A model generated the notes under the pieces. The model saw only the letters and a list, made by a program, of their open reading frames with translations. It was not told where the DNA came from and did no database searches. The position numbers and the translations under genes are program-made. This document shows positions 8,602 to 17,453 of a DNA stretch of 64,000 nucleotides, one piece after another (positions within the stretch are counted from its first letter, which is position 1; every line of letters begins with the position of its first letter). Source of the stretch: Geoglobus acetivorans (GTDB lineage: Archaea > Halobacteriota > Archaeoglobi > Archaeoglobales > Archaeoglobaceae); contig NZ_CP087714.1 of NCBI RefSeq assembly GCF_039641995.1, positions 372,001 through 436,000 of the forward strand, read 5' to 3'.

Positions 8602-8928
8602 TTTATCACCTCAATTCTCTTTTCATGAATTGGAGGTATATAAATTTTATTCTGTTGTGATTTCATTTCAGTTTACTTCTATTGCCCGTTAAGTGAGTGT
8701 GCTAATTCCTGCACCGATTCAACTCTACAGATAAAATTACGGGAAGGTGTGTGTTCGTATGTGCTGGTCGAGGTTGTGTTGAGTATCCCGGAGTATGGTA
8801 TGATGACATCCGTAACCTCTGGGTGAAGTACTGAGGGGAAACACTTCGTCAGTTAAAAATCCGGGGCATATTATATTACCGGGTTTTTTGATCATGAGTA
8901 AAGGAAAGAAATTTATTGGTCTTTTTCC
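8602..8928. other. 327-base intergenic region without a gene
   Basis: Contains the histone promoter (8637-8644). The remainder has no convincing reading frame. Near 8861-8889 on the plus strand a short CCGG...CCGG inverted repeat is followed by six T; it could be a terminator for an unseen small transcript. An AT-rich stretch inside it (8867-8878) could instead serve as TATA for the nitroreductase gene. A C-box-like ATGATGA at 8800 and CTGA at 8831 are noted separately. Confidence 0.4.
8637..8644 (-). promoter_or_regulatory. TATA box of histone gene
   Basis: Minus strand TTTATATA, perfect archaeal consensus, about 40 bases before the ATG at 8601, leaving a short leader with a Shine-Dalgarno. 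Confidence 0.7.
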
Positions 8929-9459
8929 ATGAACAAACATATGGAATGCCTTGAAGCAATATTTTCCCGGAGGTCAGTCAGGAAATTTCTCAAAAAGGAT
9001 GTTGATGATGAAACGGTCAGAAAGCTTCTTGAGGCTGGAAACGCAGCCCCCTCTGCGGGAAATTTACAGGCCAGAGATTTTGTGGTTGTGAGAGATGATG
9101 AGACCAAGCTTAAACTTGCGGTCGCTTCGCTGAGACAGATGTTCATAGCCCAGGCGCCTGTGGTAATTGTGGTTGTTGCGAACTACCCCCGGAGCATGAA
9201 GGTTTATGGTGAAAGGGGAAAAATCTATGCTGAACAGGATGCAGCAGCTGCAGTTCAGAACATCCTTCTTGCGGCACACTGCATGGGCCTTGCTTCGGTA
9301 TGGGTTGGGGCGTATGACGATGAGGTGGTTTCAGAAATTCTCGGAATTCCCAGCTACGCAAGACCCGCGGCAATTCTGCCTGTGGGCTATCCTGCCGAGG
9401 CGCCGGAAGCAAGAAGAAGGTTTAATATAGACGAACTCACCCACTTGGAAAGATGGTGA
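8929..9459 (+). CDS. Nitroreductase-family flavoprotein
   Basis: A 176-residue FMN-dependent oxidoreductase of the nitroreductase superfamily. The N-terminal SRRSVRKF motif binds the FMN phosphate, followed by [18 protein letters not shown], and near the C-terminus [25 protein letters not shown] and PVGYPAE. These are hallmarks of the NfnB/FMN reductase group. Physiological substrate is unknown. ATG at 8929; an internal ATG at 8941 would also fit. It overlaps the next gene by seven bases and begins the gene string that runs to moeA. Confidence 0.9.
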   Translation: MNKHMECLEAIFSRRSVRKFLKKDVDDETVRKLLEAGNAAPSAGNLQARDFVVVRDDETKLKLAVASLRQMFIAQAPVVIVVVANYPRSMKVYGERGKIYAEQDAAAAVQNILLAAHCMGLASVWVGAYDDEVVSEILGIPSYARPAAILPVGYPAEAPEARRRFNIDELTHLERW

Positions 9460-10211
9460 TAGCCCTACTTACGGACTTTGGTGATTACTATCCTGGAGTA
9501 ATGAAAGGAGTAATAAGAAAAATCACACAGGATGAGGTTATCGATCTAACGCATTCCATCCATCCTCAAAATGTCATTGAAGGGGCTTTTTTGCTTCACT
9601 CTGCTTACGGATACTTTCCCGCAGGAACCATCTTCATCAGCGTTGTGGATCCGGGAGTCGGTGGTGACAGAGCCGCGATAGCCATCAAAACTGAAAACTA
9701 CTGGTTTGTCTGTCCGGACAATGGCATTGCTTTTCCCTCTGCTGTTGAGGACGGGATAACGGAAATTTTCAGGATTAAAGAATCTGTGAGCCAGATTTCT
9801 GGCGCTCTTTCGGCCACCTTTCATGGCAGAGACATATTTGCTCTTGCGGGGGCGCTGATCAGAGAGGGCAGGATGGAACATCTTGAGAGGTTTAACGGGG
9901 AACTCGTAAGTCTTGACCTTTTCGATGCACGGGTTGAGGATGGTCTCATTGTGGGTAGGGTTGTGCATATTGACAGATTTGGGAACGCTGTGACAAACAT
10001 AACGAGAGATCTGATTGAGGAGCATTCCATCTCGGGTTTCACATATATGGGTCATGAGATCCCTCTTGTCGAAAAATATGAGGACGTTGAGAGAGGAAAA
10101 CCCCTCGCAATAATAGGGAGTTTCAACACCCTTGAACTCAGTTTGAGGGAGGATAATTTTTCAAGGCATTTCAACGTTGGCTTTGGAAATATCGAACTGG
10201 GGTGGAGATGA
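9453..10211 (+). CDS. SAM hydrolase / hydroxide adenosyltransferase (DUF62)
   Basis: A 252-residue member of the DUF62 family, related to fluorinase and chlorinase. Characterised archaeal members hydrolyse S-adenosylmethionine to adenosine and methionine using hydroxide. Recognisable motifs are [16 protein letters not shown] at the N-terminus, DPGVGG near residue 70, VCPDNGI and TFHGRDIFA in the active site, and [10 protein letters not shown] in the C-terminal domain. It overlaps the nitroreductase at its start (ATGGTGATAG) and the UPF0216 gene at its stop (ATGATGG). Its role in the cell is unsettled for the family as a whole. Confidence 0.9.
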   Translation: MVIALLTDFGDYYPGVMKGVIRKITQDEVIDLTHSIHPQNVIEGAFLLHSAYGYFPAGTIFISVVDPGVGGDRAAIAIKTENYWFVCPDNGIAFPSAVEDGITEIFRIKESVSQISGALSATFHGRDIFALAGALIREGRMEHLERFNGELVSLDLFDARVEDGLIVGRVVHIDRFGNAVTNITRDLIEEHSISGFTYMGHEIPLVEKYEDVERGKPLAIIGSFNTLELSLREDNFSRHFNVGFGNIELGWR

Positions 10212-10612
10212 TGGAGATTGGTGAAAGAACACTTTCCAAGCTGGTTGAGACGATAAACCGACACCTGCCTGAAAAAAGAAAGAGTCTGAAAGCACTGCTT
10301 GAAATGGATAGTCCCGAAATCCGGGGCAGGGATGGCATTGATTACTATATAGAAAGGGAGGAGCTGGAATTTATAGCCAGCTATGTGGATGAATTCGAGC
10401 AGGACAGATTTATGATCCCGATAATCCTCGAAATGGCAAGCATCGGAGGAGAGTATGTGATATATGTCAGGGACAGGAGACATGCTGAGTTCATTGAGAA
10501 AGCATTTGGATTTGACAGGTATGTTGACAACACCATGATGCTTTATTCGTACGAGATGCAGAGGATCAGGAAAAAGCTGAAAACCACGTCTCAGGTAATG
10601 TTCAGGCCGTAA
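10208..10612 (+). CDS. UPF0216 (DUF61) family protein
   Basis: A 134-residue soluble archaeal protein of unknown function. The pattern RKSLKALLEMDSPEIRGRDG, then EREELEFIASYV and RFMIPIILEM, matches the DUF61/UPF0216 family. The ATG at 10208 overlaps the preceding TGA and follows a GGGGTGGAG ribosome-binding site, so translation is coupled to the DUF62 gene. A GTG at 10202 is less likely. Confidence 0.8.
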   Translation: MMEIGERTLSKLVETINRHLPEKRKSLKALLEMDSPEIRGRDGIDYYIEREELEFIASYVDEFEQDRFMIPIILEMASIGGEYVIYVRDRRHAEFIEKAFGFDRYVDNTMMLYSYEMQRIRKKLKTTSQVMFRP

Positions 10613-10638
10613 TATGTCTCTGGAGAGTTCCAAAAGAG

Positions 10639-10648
10639 TTTTATAGTA
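10639..10648 (+). promoter_or_regulatory. TATA box of membrane protease gene
   Basis: TTTTATAGTA centred about 24 bases before the ATG at 10667. Supports that ATG over an upstream TTG at 10649. Confidence 0.5.
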
Positions 10649-10666
10649 TTGAGAAAGCTCAGAATT

Positions 10667-11503
10667 ATGTACGATCCCCTGTCCATAATCTGGTTTCTGC
10701 TCTTTTTCTACCTGCTCTTTGCCCCCCAGATGAGACAGCAAATGCTTTTCAATACGAGAAGAAAGGTACTGCAAAAACTGGCCGAAAAAAGGGGGAGCAA
10801 CGTTATAACTCTGATCCACAGGCAGGAGAGCGTTGGCTTCCTTGGTATACCCATTTACAGGTACATAGATATTGATGATTCTGAAAAGGTTCTTCGGGCA
10901 ATACGAAGTACACCAAAGGACAAACCCATAGACCTTGTGATCCATACTCCTGGCGGGCTTGTTCTTGCTGCAACCCAGATAGCCAGGGCAATTCACGAGC
11001 ATCCTGCCAAAACAACTGTCATAGTTCCGCATTATGCTATGAGTGGTGGAACCCTGATTGCTCTCGCTGCAGATGAGATCATCATGGATCCTCATGCAGT
11101 TCTTGGTCCGGTAGACCCGCAGTTGATGAACTATCCTGCCCCATCCATCCTGAAAGTTCTGGAAAAGAAGGACGTTAAGGATATCGATGATCAGACAGTA
11201 ATAATGGCAGATATTGCGGAAAAGGCAATCAATCAGGTCAGGGATCTCGTTTTTTCGCTGCTTAAAGACAAAGTTGGAGAGAAAAAGGCTCAAGAGATAG
11301 CCAGAATTCTGACTGAGGGGAAATGGACACACGACTATCCGCTCACGTACCGTGTTGTTGAAGAATTTGGACTGAACGTCTCAACTGATGTACCGGAGGA
11401 GGTGTATGAGCTTATGGATCTGTACTCTCAGCCAATAATGCAGAGACACCCGGGTGTTGAATTCGTTCCCAGCCATGGGGATAGGGGGAAGGCGGGAAGG
11501 TGA
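10667..11503 (+). CDS. Clp-fold membrane serine protease (SDH family)
   Basis: A 278-residue protein of the serine dehydrogenase proteinase family (PF01972 type, SppA/ClpP fold). One N-terminal transmembrane helix (about 4-22) is followed by a crotonase-like protease domain: DLVIHTPGGLVLAATQIARA, VPHYAMSGGTLIALAADEI with the likely nucleophilic Ser in MSGG, and MDPHAVLGPVDPQ. It probably degrades membrane or secreted peptides and is often linked to SPFH proteins in other genomes. It overlaps the moaD start by four bases (GTGA). Confidence 0.87.
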   Translation: MYDPLSIIWFLLFFYLLFAPQMRQQMLFNTRRKVLQKLAEKRGSNVITLIHRQESVGFLGIPIYRYIDIDDSEKVLRAIRSTPKDKPIDLVIHTPGGLVLAATQIARAIHEHPAKTTVIVPHYAMSGGTLIALAADEIIMDPHAVLGPVDPQLMNYPAPSILKVLEKKDVKDIDDQTVIMADIAEKAINQVRDLVFSLLKDKVGEKKAQEIARILTEGKWTHDYPLTYRVVEEFGLNVSTDVPEEVYELMDLYSQPIMQRHPGVEFVPSHGDRGKAGR

Positions 11504-11745
11504 GCGGCGTGGTCAGGGTAAAGTTTTTTGCAAATTTCAGGGAGACTGCTGGAACGAACGAGCTGGAAATTGAAGCTAAAACGCTTGGAGAGCTTTTAGA
11601 GAGTCTCAAACTCAGGTATCCCGAAATGGAAAAGCTCTACAGTTATGCCATAATCATGGTCAACGGAAGGCAGGTGAAAGATGCCGATCTGAGGCTTGGG
11701 AGAGAGGACGTTGTTGCCCTTCTACCTCCGGTGAGTGGTGGTTGA
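11500..11745 (+). CDS. moaD: MoaD-like sulfur carrier protein
   Basis: An 81-residue beta-grasp protein ending in the diagnostic Gly-Gly (PPVSGG), which is thiocarboxylated to donate sulfur for molybdopterin synthesis. VKFFANFRETAGTNELEI at the start and REDVVALLPP at the end match MoaD. In archaea such proteins can also serve in tRNA thiolation or as ubiquitin-like modifiers (SAMPs). The next gene, moeA, supports a molybdenum/tungsten cofactor role. The GTG start at 11500 overlaps the protease stop. Confidence 0.9.
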   Translation: MSGVVRVKFFANFRETAGTNELEIEAKTLGELLESLKLRYPEMEKLYSYAIIMVNGRQVKDADLRLGREDVVALLPPVSGG

Positions 11746-11746
11746 G

Positions 11747-12913
11747 ATGCTGTTTGAGAATCTCATGAGTGTTGAAGATGCAAAACGCAAGCTCCTTGAA
11801 AGAATAGAGCCTTTTGACAGTGGAGATGTCGAAACCCTCTCTATTGAGAATGCCCACATGCGAATTCTCGCCGGAGATGTTGCATCGGGGATAGATATTC
11901 CCCATTACAACAGGGCAGCAATGGATGGCTTTGCTGTCAGGCACGCTGAGGTCAAACAGGCTGGACGAACGAATCCTGTTTTGCTCGAGAAGGGCAAGAA
12001 TGCTGTGTGGGTGCATACGGGCGACCCTCTTCCAGAGGGTTTTGACGCTGTTGTCAAGGTTGAGGATACCGAGGAAATCGAAGGCTTTGTTGCGGTTTAC
12101 AAGGCTGTGAGAAAACATGAAAACGTTGGGCTGAGAGGGGAAGACGTCAGGAAAGGAGATGTAATTGCTGAGAGGGGAACACTGCTCAGAGCACACAGCA
12201 TTGCCCTGCTCAGAAGTGCGGGCGTGGAGAGCGTTGAGGTTCTCAGAAGGCCGAGGGTCCTTGTTGTTCCCACTGGCGACGAGCTTTTGAAGCCGGGAGA
12301 ACGCCTGGTTGAGGGGAAGGTTTACGAGAGCAACGGAATAATGATTGCCGCATATCTGAGAGAATGGGGGGCTGATGCTGAAGTTGCTGACATCGTGAGG
12401 GATGAGGTATCCCAGCTCGAGAAAATCTTTGAAAATTCTGGGGATTATGACATGGTGGTTACAACGGGCGGCACATCCGTGGGGAAAAGGGATCTTATTT
12501 ACGACGTCCTGGACGCGCTTGGAGATGTGGTTTTCAGAGGTGTGGCTTTGAGACCCGGGAAACCAACACTGTTTGCCACGGTGAATGACACTCCTGTTCT
12601 TGCATTGCCCGGTTTTCCGGCGGCATGCGTCGCATCTGCTTACGTCTTTCTCAAACCCGCGATACAGAAAATGCTTGGATTTAATGAAGAGGTGTCGTTT
12701 TTTGCAAGTATTTCTGATAACATTTATTCAAAAGCAGGATTTACGAGTTTCGTCCGGTTGAGAGTCGATTTTGGCAGGATGGTTGCACAGCCCGTATCGT
12801 CTCATGGCTCTGGAATTCTGAGCAGCATTACAAAAGCGAATTGCTATACGATAATTGACGAAAACACCGAAGTGGTTGAGAGGGGTGAATCGGTCAGGGT
12901 TTTCCCTCTTTGA
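11747..12913 (+). CDS. moeA: Molybdopterin molybdenumtransferase MoeA
   Basis: A 388-residue enzyme that inserts molybdate or tungstate into adenylylated molybdopterin. The family segments are ASGIDIPHYNRAAMDGFAV, VHTGDPLPEGFDAVVKVED, VVPTGDELLKPGE, the MPT-binding VTTGGTSVGKRD and the C-terminal domain IV. The ATG at 11747 is one base after the moaD stop and has GGTGGTTGAG upstream; a GTG at 11735 is in frame but less suitable. Archaeoglobales need this cofactor for W/Mo oxidoreductases. A mobA-like gene lies far away at the end of the window. Confidence 0.94.
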   Translation: MLFENLMSVEDAKRKLLERIEPFDSGDVETLSIENAHMRILAGDVASGIDIPHYNRAAMDGFAVRHAEVKQAGRTNPVLLEKGKNAVWVHTGDPLPEGFDAVVKVEDTEEIEGFVAVYKAVRKHENVGLRGEDVRKGDVIAERGTLLRAHSIALLRSAGVESVEVLRRPRVLVVPTGDELLKPGERLVEGKVYESNGIMIAAYLREWGADAEVADIVRDEVSQLEKIFENSGDYDMVVTTGGTSVGKRDLIYDVLDALGDVVFRGVALRPGKPTLFATVNDTPVLALPGFPAACVASAYVFLKPAIQKMLGFNEEVSFFASISDNIYSKAGFTSFVRLRVDFGRMVAQPVSSHGSGILSSITKANCYTIIDENTEVVERGESVRVFPL

Positions 12914-12941
12914 TTTTCTAATAATTGTGAAAAAAGAAAAT

Positions 12942-12952
12942 CCTTAAATATC
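12942..12952 (+). promoter_or_regulatory. Probable promoter of A-type ATPase operon
   Basis: CCTTAAATATC preceded by a purine-rich BRE-like stretch (GAAAA). It lies 58 bases before the ahaH ATG, which has its own ribosome-binding site GGGGTGAA. Confidence 0.5.
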
Positions 12953-13009
12953 ACACCGTTGTTGCAAGGAACGCTGTAGCATGGACTTACTTTTATGGGG
13001 TGAAATGTC

Positions 13010-13339
13010 ATGGAAAAAACAGAGATCCTTAAAAAAATAAAAGAGACCGAGCAGAAAATTGAAGAAGAGATCAAGCAGGCCGAAGAGGAAAGAAAGAAGA
13101 AAATCCTTTCTGCTAAGGATGAAGCGAGGAAGATTATCGAGGATGCAAATAAGGAGGCTGCAAAGATAAAGGAGGATGTCATCGAGAAGGCGAGGGCAGA
13201 GATAGAGGCAGAAAAGGAGAAAATCAGGGAAAAGAGAATGGCAGAGATTAATGAAATCGTGAAGAGGGGTGAATCGCGGGTTGACGATGTTGTTAACTTC
13301 CTTTATGACGAATTCAAGAGGATGATCCAAAATGCTTGA
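13010..13339 (+). CDS. ahaH: A-type ATP synthase subunit H (peripheral stalk)
   Basis: A 109-residue, almost wholly charged alpha-helical protein (long Lys/Glu heptads from residue 3 to 90). Subunit H pairs with subunit E as a right-handed coiled coil to form the peripheral stalks that hold the catalytic head against the membrane part. It is first in the operon, the usual place for ahaH in archaea. ATG at 13010; overlaps atpI by eight bases. Confidence 0.9.
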   Translation: MEKTEILKKIKETEQKIEEEIKQAEEERKKKILSAKDEARKIIEDANKEAAKIKEDVIEKARAEIEAEKEKIREKRMAEINEIVKRGESRVDDVVNFLYDEFKRMIQNA

Positions 13340-15281
13340 GCCTGTGAGGATGGTTAAAGTTTCGGTAGTGGGACCGAAGGAATATCTTGAGGTAACCTCA
13401 AATGCTCTTTACAGGCTCAGCAGTATGCATATCGAGGATTACAGTGAAGAGGACGAGTACTTCAGGATAGGGGAACCACTTGAAAAAGCCTCGAGACTTT
13501 CAAAGTTCCTTGTGACTGTGAGGTCCCTCCTGTCTCATGCTGGAATTAAGGATGGTTATGAGCCAGAAAGGACCTTCAGTGTAAGTGAACTGGATAGAGA
13601 ACTCGACAAAAAAGTCGGTGAGCTTGAAGAATTGATAACTTCAAGGATAAACAGGATCAGGGCGATAGAGGAAGGACTCAGAAAGATAGCCGATGAGAGA
13701 AGGGTCATTTATCCTCTGAAAGCTCTTGGAGTCCCATCTGAGTTGCTGGCCGGTTACAGAAACCTCTCTGTTTTTGTGGGTTTTGTCAGAGCAAACCCAT
13801 TCGAAAAGCTAATTGAAGTGACCAAAGAGCTGGAGGTTTTCACGGCAGACTATGCTGGTGAGATGGTTGTTGCGGTTTTCGTCAGAAAGGATCACGCTGA
13901 TGATGTTCTCAAAGTACTTCAGGAATTCGCCTTCAGGGAAATTCAGGTTCCCGAAATATCTGTGAGTTACGATGAAAGACTGAAACAGCTTGAAGAGGAA
14001 GAAAGGTCTCTGAGAAACGAGCTGGAGAAGCTGAATGATGAGCTTAAGAGGTACGAGGGGGAGAATCTTGATCTGCTTCTCGCTCTTGAGGAGCATCTGA
14101 GCATAGAGCTTGAGAAATGTGAACTTCCGCTGAAGGCTGCAACCTCCAAGTACGCTTTCGTACTGGTGGGTTATGTGCCTGAAGAGAGATTTGGCGAATT
14201 TGAAAGACATCTTAAGGAGGTAAGCGGTGGCAAAGTGGTCGCCCTTAAGATAAGTGATTCAAGGTGGGATCCACCAACAGCGATGAAAAATCCAGGATTT
14301 GCGAAACCCTTTGAACTTCTCACGACCTCTTATGCAGTTCCAAAATATGGCGAGGTAGATCCAACACTGATTATGGCAGTGCTGTTCCCGATATTCTTTG
14401 GCTTTATGCTCGGAGATATTGGTTATGGTCTCGTCATTCTGGGACTTGGTCTCTGGCTTTCAACGAAGTTCAAAACAGAGGGATGGCAGGCATTGCTTAA
14501 GGTCCTTAAATATTCCGCAATCTCCACGATTGTATTCGGGTTTGTATATGGTGAGTTCTTTGGATTTGAACTGTTTGGAGAAGAATCGCTTTTCGCCAAA
14601 TTCCTAGGCCATGAAAGTGAAATTGCACGCTATTTTGCAGAGCTTCACCCGGTTGCAAACAGACTTCACGATGCACCAAAACTGCTTGTCCTCACCATTG
14701 CGATTGGTGTTCTTCACATGGCTCTGGCATACGTAATTGGTATCCGAAACGTTGCTAAGGAGCATGGATGGAAGCACGCAGTTGAAGAGAAGTTCAACTG
14801 GTTGATGGCTCTGATCAGCATAGCTCTGATCATCACGGGTTTCATAATCAACAACATCGCGGGAGTACCTGTGTTCCAGATGAACGCAGCATATCTGCTT
14901 GCAATGCCATTCATTGCAGGCTGGGCGATTCTCACGATCATTGGCGAGGGTCCGATGTTCCTGATCGAGTATCTCACGCTTCTCAGCAACACAATCAGCT
15001 ACGCTCGATTGCTGGCTGTAGGTCTTGCCAGTGTTGGCTTTGCAATAGCGTTCAACTACATGGCCTTTGAAATGCTCTGGCCTTCCGGGCCTGTAGGAAT
15101 TGTTGTGGCAATCGTTGTGTTCCTTATAGGGCATGTCATAAACATTCTCCTCGGCATCCTTGATCCGGGGTTGCAGAGCCTTCGATTGCATTATGTAGAG
15201 TTTTTTGTTAAGTTCTTTGAAGGTGGGGGCAAACTTTACAGCCCCTTTGGTAGGAGGAGGAAATATACAAAAGAGGATTAA
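13332..15281 (+). CDS. atpI: A-type ATP synthase subunit I (a)
   Basis: A 649-residue membrane subunit forming the ion half-channels. The soluble N-terminal half (to about 330) contains coiled coils that bind the peripheral stalks. The C-terminal half has seven to eight transmembrane helices starting at LIMAVLFPIFFGFMLGDIGYG. The stator arginine essential for ion transfer is in ISYARLLAVGLAS (about residue 559). Length matches archaeal homologues. Confidence 0.96.
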   Translation: MLEPVRMVKVSVVGPKEYLEVTSNALYRLSSMHIEDYSEEDEYFRIGEPLEKASRLSKFLVTVRSLLSHAGIKDGYEPERTFSVSELDRELDKKVGELEELITSRINRIRAIEEGLRKIADERRVIYPLKALGVPSELLAGYRNLSVFVGFVRANPFEKLIEVTKELEVFTADYAGEMVVAVFVRKDHADDVLKVLQEFAFREIQVPEISVSYDERLKQLEEEERSLRNELEKLNDELKRYEGENLDLLLALEEHLSIELEKCELPLKAATSKYAFVLVGYVPEERFGEFERHLKEVSGGKVVALKISDSRWDPPTAMKNPGFAKPFELLTTSYAVPKYGEVDPTLIMAVLFPIFFGFMLGDIGYGLVILGLGLWLSTKFKTEGWQALLKVLKYSAISTIVFGFVYGEFFGFELFGEESLFAKFLGHESEIARYFAELHPVANRLHDAPKLLVLTIAIGVLHMALAYVIGIRNVAKEHGWKHAVEEKFNWLMALISIALIITGFIINNIAGVPVFQMNAAYLLAMPFIAGWAILTIIGEGPMFLIEYLTLLSNTISYARLLAVGLASVGFAIAFNYMAFEMLWPSGPVGIVVAIVVFLIGHVINILLGILDPGLQSLRLHYVEFFVKFFEGGGKLYSPFGRRRKYTKED

Positions 15282-15298
15282 AAATGGAGGTGTTGTAA

Positions 15299-15514
15299 AT
15301 GGCGGTTGAAGGTATGGTGGCTGTTGGAGCTGGTCTGGCTGTTGGTCTGGCTGGAATTGGTGCTGGTCTTGGTGAGCAGGGAATTGGTGCTGCTGCAGTA
15401 GGTGCAATGGCCGAAGATCCTGGGTTCTTCGGTAGAGGTCTGCTGATGACCGTTATCCCAGAAACAATTGTCATCTTCGGCCTTGTCGTTGCGTTCCTGC
15501 TGATGTTCATGTAA
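15299..15514 (+). CDS. atpK: A-type ATP synthase subunit K (c-ring)
   Basis: A 71-residue proteolipid with two transmembrane helices joined by the polar loop AEDPGFFGRG. The ion-binding carboxylate is Glu55 in IPETIVIFGL; helix 1 contains adjacent Glu26-Gln27 (GLGEQGIG). This is the single-hairpin form found in most archaea. It has a strong ribosome-binding site (GGAGGTGTTG). A run of eight T follows the gene. Ion specificity (H+ or Na+) cannot be settled by eye. Confidence 0.95.
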   Translation: MAVEGMVAVGAGLAVGLAGIGAGLGEQGIGAAAVGAMAEDPGFFGRGLLMTVIPETIVIFGLVVAFLLMFM

Positions 15515-15528
15515 CCTCAGCAAACCCA

Positions 15529-15536
15529 TTTTTTTT
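15529..15536 (+). terminator. T8 run between atpK and atpE
   Basis: Eight consecutive T immediately after atpK and before the atpE ribosome-binding site GAGGTG. Archaeal RNA polymerase terminates at oligo-T, so partial termination here is possible. Confidence 0.35.
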
Positions 15537-15549
15537 AGAGGTGCAGACA

Positions 15550-16101
15550 ATGCCACTGGAACCAATAATTGAGGAGATAGTCAGGAAGGGGCAGCAGCAG
15601 ATTGCGGAAATTAAGAGGTCTGGGAAAGAAGAAGTCGAGAAGATAATTCAGGAAGCAAGAGAGGAAGCTAACGAAATTCTCAAGAAGGCAAGGGAGGAGG
15701 CAGAGAAAGAAGTTGAAAGGCTCAGAAGGCAGGAGATTTCAGGAATAAATCTCGAAATGAAGAAGGAAGAGCTCGCAAGGAAAAGAGAAGTGGTGGAGAA
15801 GGTTTATCAGACGCTCGTTGACAGGGTCAGGAACTTGGACGATAGTGACCGGGAAGCGCTTCTTAAAGCGCTGCTGGAGAAGTATGGTGATGGCGAGTAT
15901 GTGGTTTACTCGAACGAGAGAGATGAAGCGATTGTAAAGAAACTCACGAATCTGGAATATGCAGGAAATATTGAGTGTCTTGGCGGAGTTGTGCTTGAAA
16001 CGAAAGATGGTGAGTACAGAATAAATCTAACGTTTGATAACCTCCTTCAGGAGCTTTACGAGTCAAAGATGAAGGATATATACGAGAAGCTCTTCGGGTG
16101 A
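15550..16101 (+). CDS. atpE: A-type ATP synthase subunit E (peripheral stalk)
   Basis: A 183-residue peripheral-stalk subunit: an N-terminal charged helix (about 1-90) that coils with subunit H, and a C-terminal globular domain that contacts subunits A and B. The Shine-Dalgarno GAGGTG is placed six bases before the ATG at 15550, which is preferred over the GTG at 15541 lying within it. Six bases separate it from atpC. Confidence 0.93.
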   Translation: MPLEPIIEEIVRKGQQQIAEIKRSGKEEVEKIIQEAREEANEILKKAREEAEKEVERLRRQEISGINLEMKKEELARKREVVEKVYQTLVDRVRNLDDSDREALLKALLEKYGDGEYVVYSNERDEAIVKKLTNLEYAGNIECLGGVVLETKDGEYRINLTFDNLLQELYESKMKDIYEKLFG

Positions 16102-16107
16102 TGGAAA

Positions 16108-17151
16108 ATGATCTCAAAGATAATAAGGAGAACAAAGATTTCTGAGTGGGCATATATTGTTGCCAGAGTTCGAGTGATGAAAAGGAAGCTCATACCGGAG
16201 GAAGAATACCCGAAGCTTCTCAATATGGATCTCAACGAAATTGCGAGGTATCTCGAAGAGACTGAGTACAAAAAGGAAATAGATGAATTGGCATATCGGT
16301 ATTCCGGCGTTGATCTTATTGACCAGGCTCTTTCCCTCAATCTTGCCAGAACTTACAGAAAGTTAATCAGAATCTCCAAGGGCCTGCCAAAGGACCTGAT
16401 TGTTCTCTATCTCAGGAAAATGGACTACTGGAACATAAAGAACGTTATAAGGGGCAAGATGTTTGGTTTCTCTGATGAAGAAATTGAAGGAACGCTCATA
16501 CCAGCGGGAGAGTTCGACGAAGAGTTCTTTAAGTCCCTTATTGCCAGAGAAAGCATCGAGGAGATTGTGGAGGTGTTCAGAGGGAAGCCGTTCTATCCAA
16601 TTCTCGAGAAACTATTGCACGGGGAGAAATTATCTGTTGTTGAGGATGAACTCGACAAGTTCTACTATACTTCTCTTGCAAGGCTCAGTGCTGAGAGCAT
16701 AGATATGAAATATTTCATAGACTCAATAAGGATGGAAATCGACATCACCAACGTCAGGACAATTCTCAGGCTGAAAAAGGAAGGAGCGACCGTCGAAGAG
16801 ATTGCGGGAAGGATAATTCCCCATGGCTATCAGCTTTCAGAGGATGAGGCAAGAAGACTTGCGGCGATGGATATTGATGAGCTTGTCAAGTCTCTGGAAG
16901 GATACTGGTTCGTGGATGGCGTGAAGGAGATGATCGGAACACAGCCGGTGTCCAAGATCGAAAACATGCTCACGAAAAACTGGGCTGAGAAGATGCTCAG
17001 AAAGTCCCATAACTATCCGCTGTCAATACTTCCCGTTCTTGCATACATGATTCTCAAGAAGGTTGAGGTGGACAACCTCAGAATCATAGCGAGGGGCAAG
17101 GAGAGCAATATGAGTGTGGATGAGATTAAGGAGCAGCTGGTGATGGTATGA
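16108..17151 (+). CDS. atpC: A-type ATP synthase subunit C (central stalk collar)
   Basis: A 347-residue, all-helical subunit of the V-type d/NtpC family that links the rotating shaft to the c-ring. SEWAYIVARVRVMKRKLI at the N-terminus, MDYWNIKNVIRG in the middle and DNLRIIARGKE at the C-terminus are typical. It overlaps atpF by four bases (ATGA). Confidence 0.94.
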   Translation: MISKIIRRTKISEWAYIVARVRVMKRKLIPEEEYPKLLNMDLNEIARYLEETEYKKEIDELAYRYSGVDLIDQALSLNLARTYRKLIRISKGLPKDLIVLYLRKMDYWNIKNVIRGKMFGFSDEEIEGTLIPAGEFDEEFFKSLIARESIEEIVEVFRGKPFYPILEKLLHGEKLSVVEDELDKFYYTSLARLSAESIDMKYFIDSIRMEIDITNVRTILRLKKEGATVEEIAGRIIPHGYQLSEDEARRLAAMDIDELVKSLEGYWFVDGVKEMIGTQPVSKIENMLTKNWAEKMLRKSHNYPLSILPVLAYMILKKVEVDNLRIIARGKESNMSVDEIKEQLVMV

Positions 17152-17453
17152 AGAGGCTGGCGGTTATTGGCGATCCGGAGTTCAACCTGGGATTCAGACT
17201 CGTAGGCATCAGGGATATTTTTGATGTTCGGACTGAGGAGGAGCTTGTTAAAACTGTTGAAAAGGTACTTGGGAGCGAGGAAATTGGTGTTGCGGTCATA
17301 AAGTATGATCTCCTGAAAAAGCTCCCTCTCGCTTTGAGAAGGGCGGTCGATGAGAGTGTCGAACCAACGTTTGTTGCCCTCGGCGAGGAGGGAGGTGTTG
17401 AGGAAATTAGAGAAAAGATAAGAAGGGCTATAGGTGTTGACTTATGGAAGTGA
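17148..17453 (+). CDS. atpF: A-type ATP synthase subunit F
   Basis: A 101-residue Rossmann-like central-stalk subunit. [19 protein letters not shown] is the family N-terminus; the C-terminal helix ([14 protein letters not shown]) contacts the catalytic head. It overlaps atpA by ten bases. Confidence 0.93.
   Translation: MKRLAVIGDPEFNLGFRLVGIRDIFDVRTEEELVKTVEKVLGSEEIGVAVIKYDLLKKLPLALRRAVDESVEPTFVALGEEGGVEEIREKIRRAIGVDLWK

Noticed and set aside
8798-8834. C/D-box small RNA-like boxes (ATGATGA at 8800, CTGA at 8831)
   Set aside because: The boxes are only 24 bases apart and no proper D'/C' pair or 10-12 base guide spacing is present. RNA-seq would be needed to revive it.
10052-11332. Long open frame of about 426 codons on the minus strand
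   Set aside because: It is antisense to the DUF62, UPF0216 and protease genes, which are clear family members. Its translation shows no domain and an odd Cys/His/Asn-rich composition typical of a shadow frame.
14604-15407. Open frame of about 267 codons antisense to atpI and atpK
   Set aside because: Composition is His/Gln/Asn-rich with no family resemblance; both plus-strand genes are certain.
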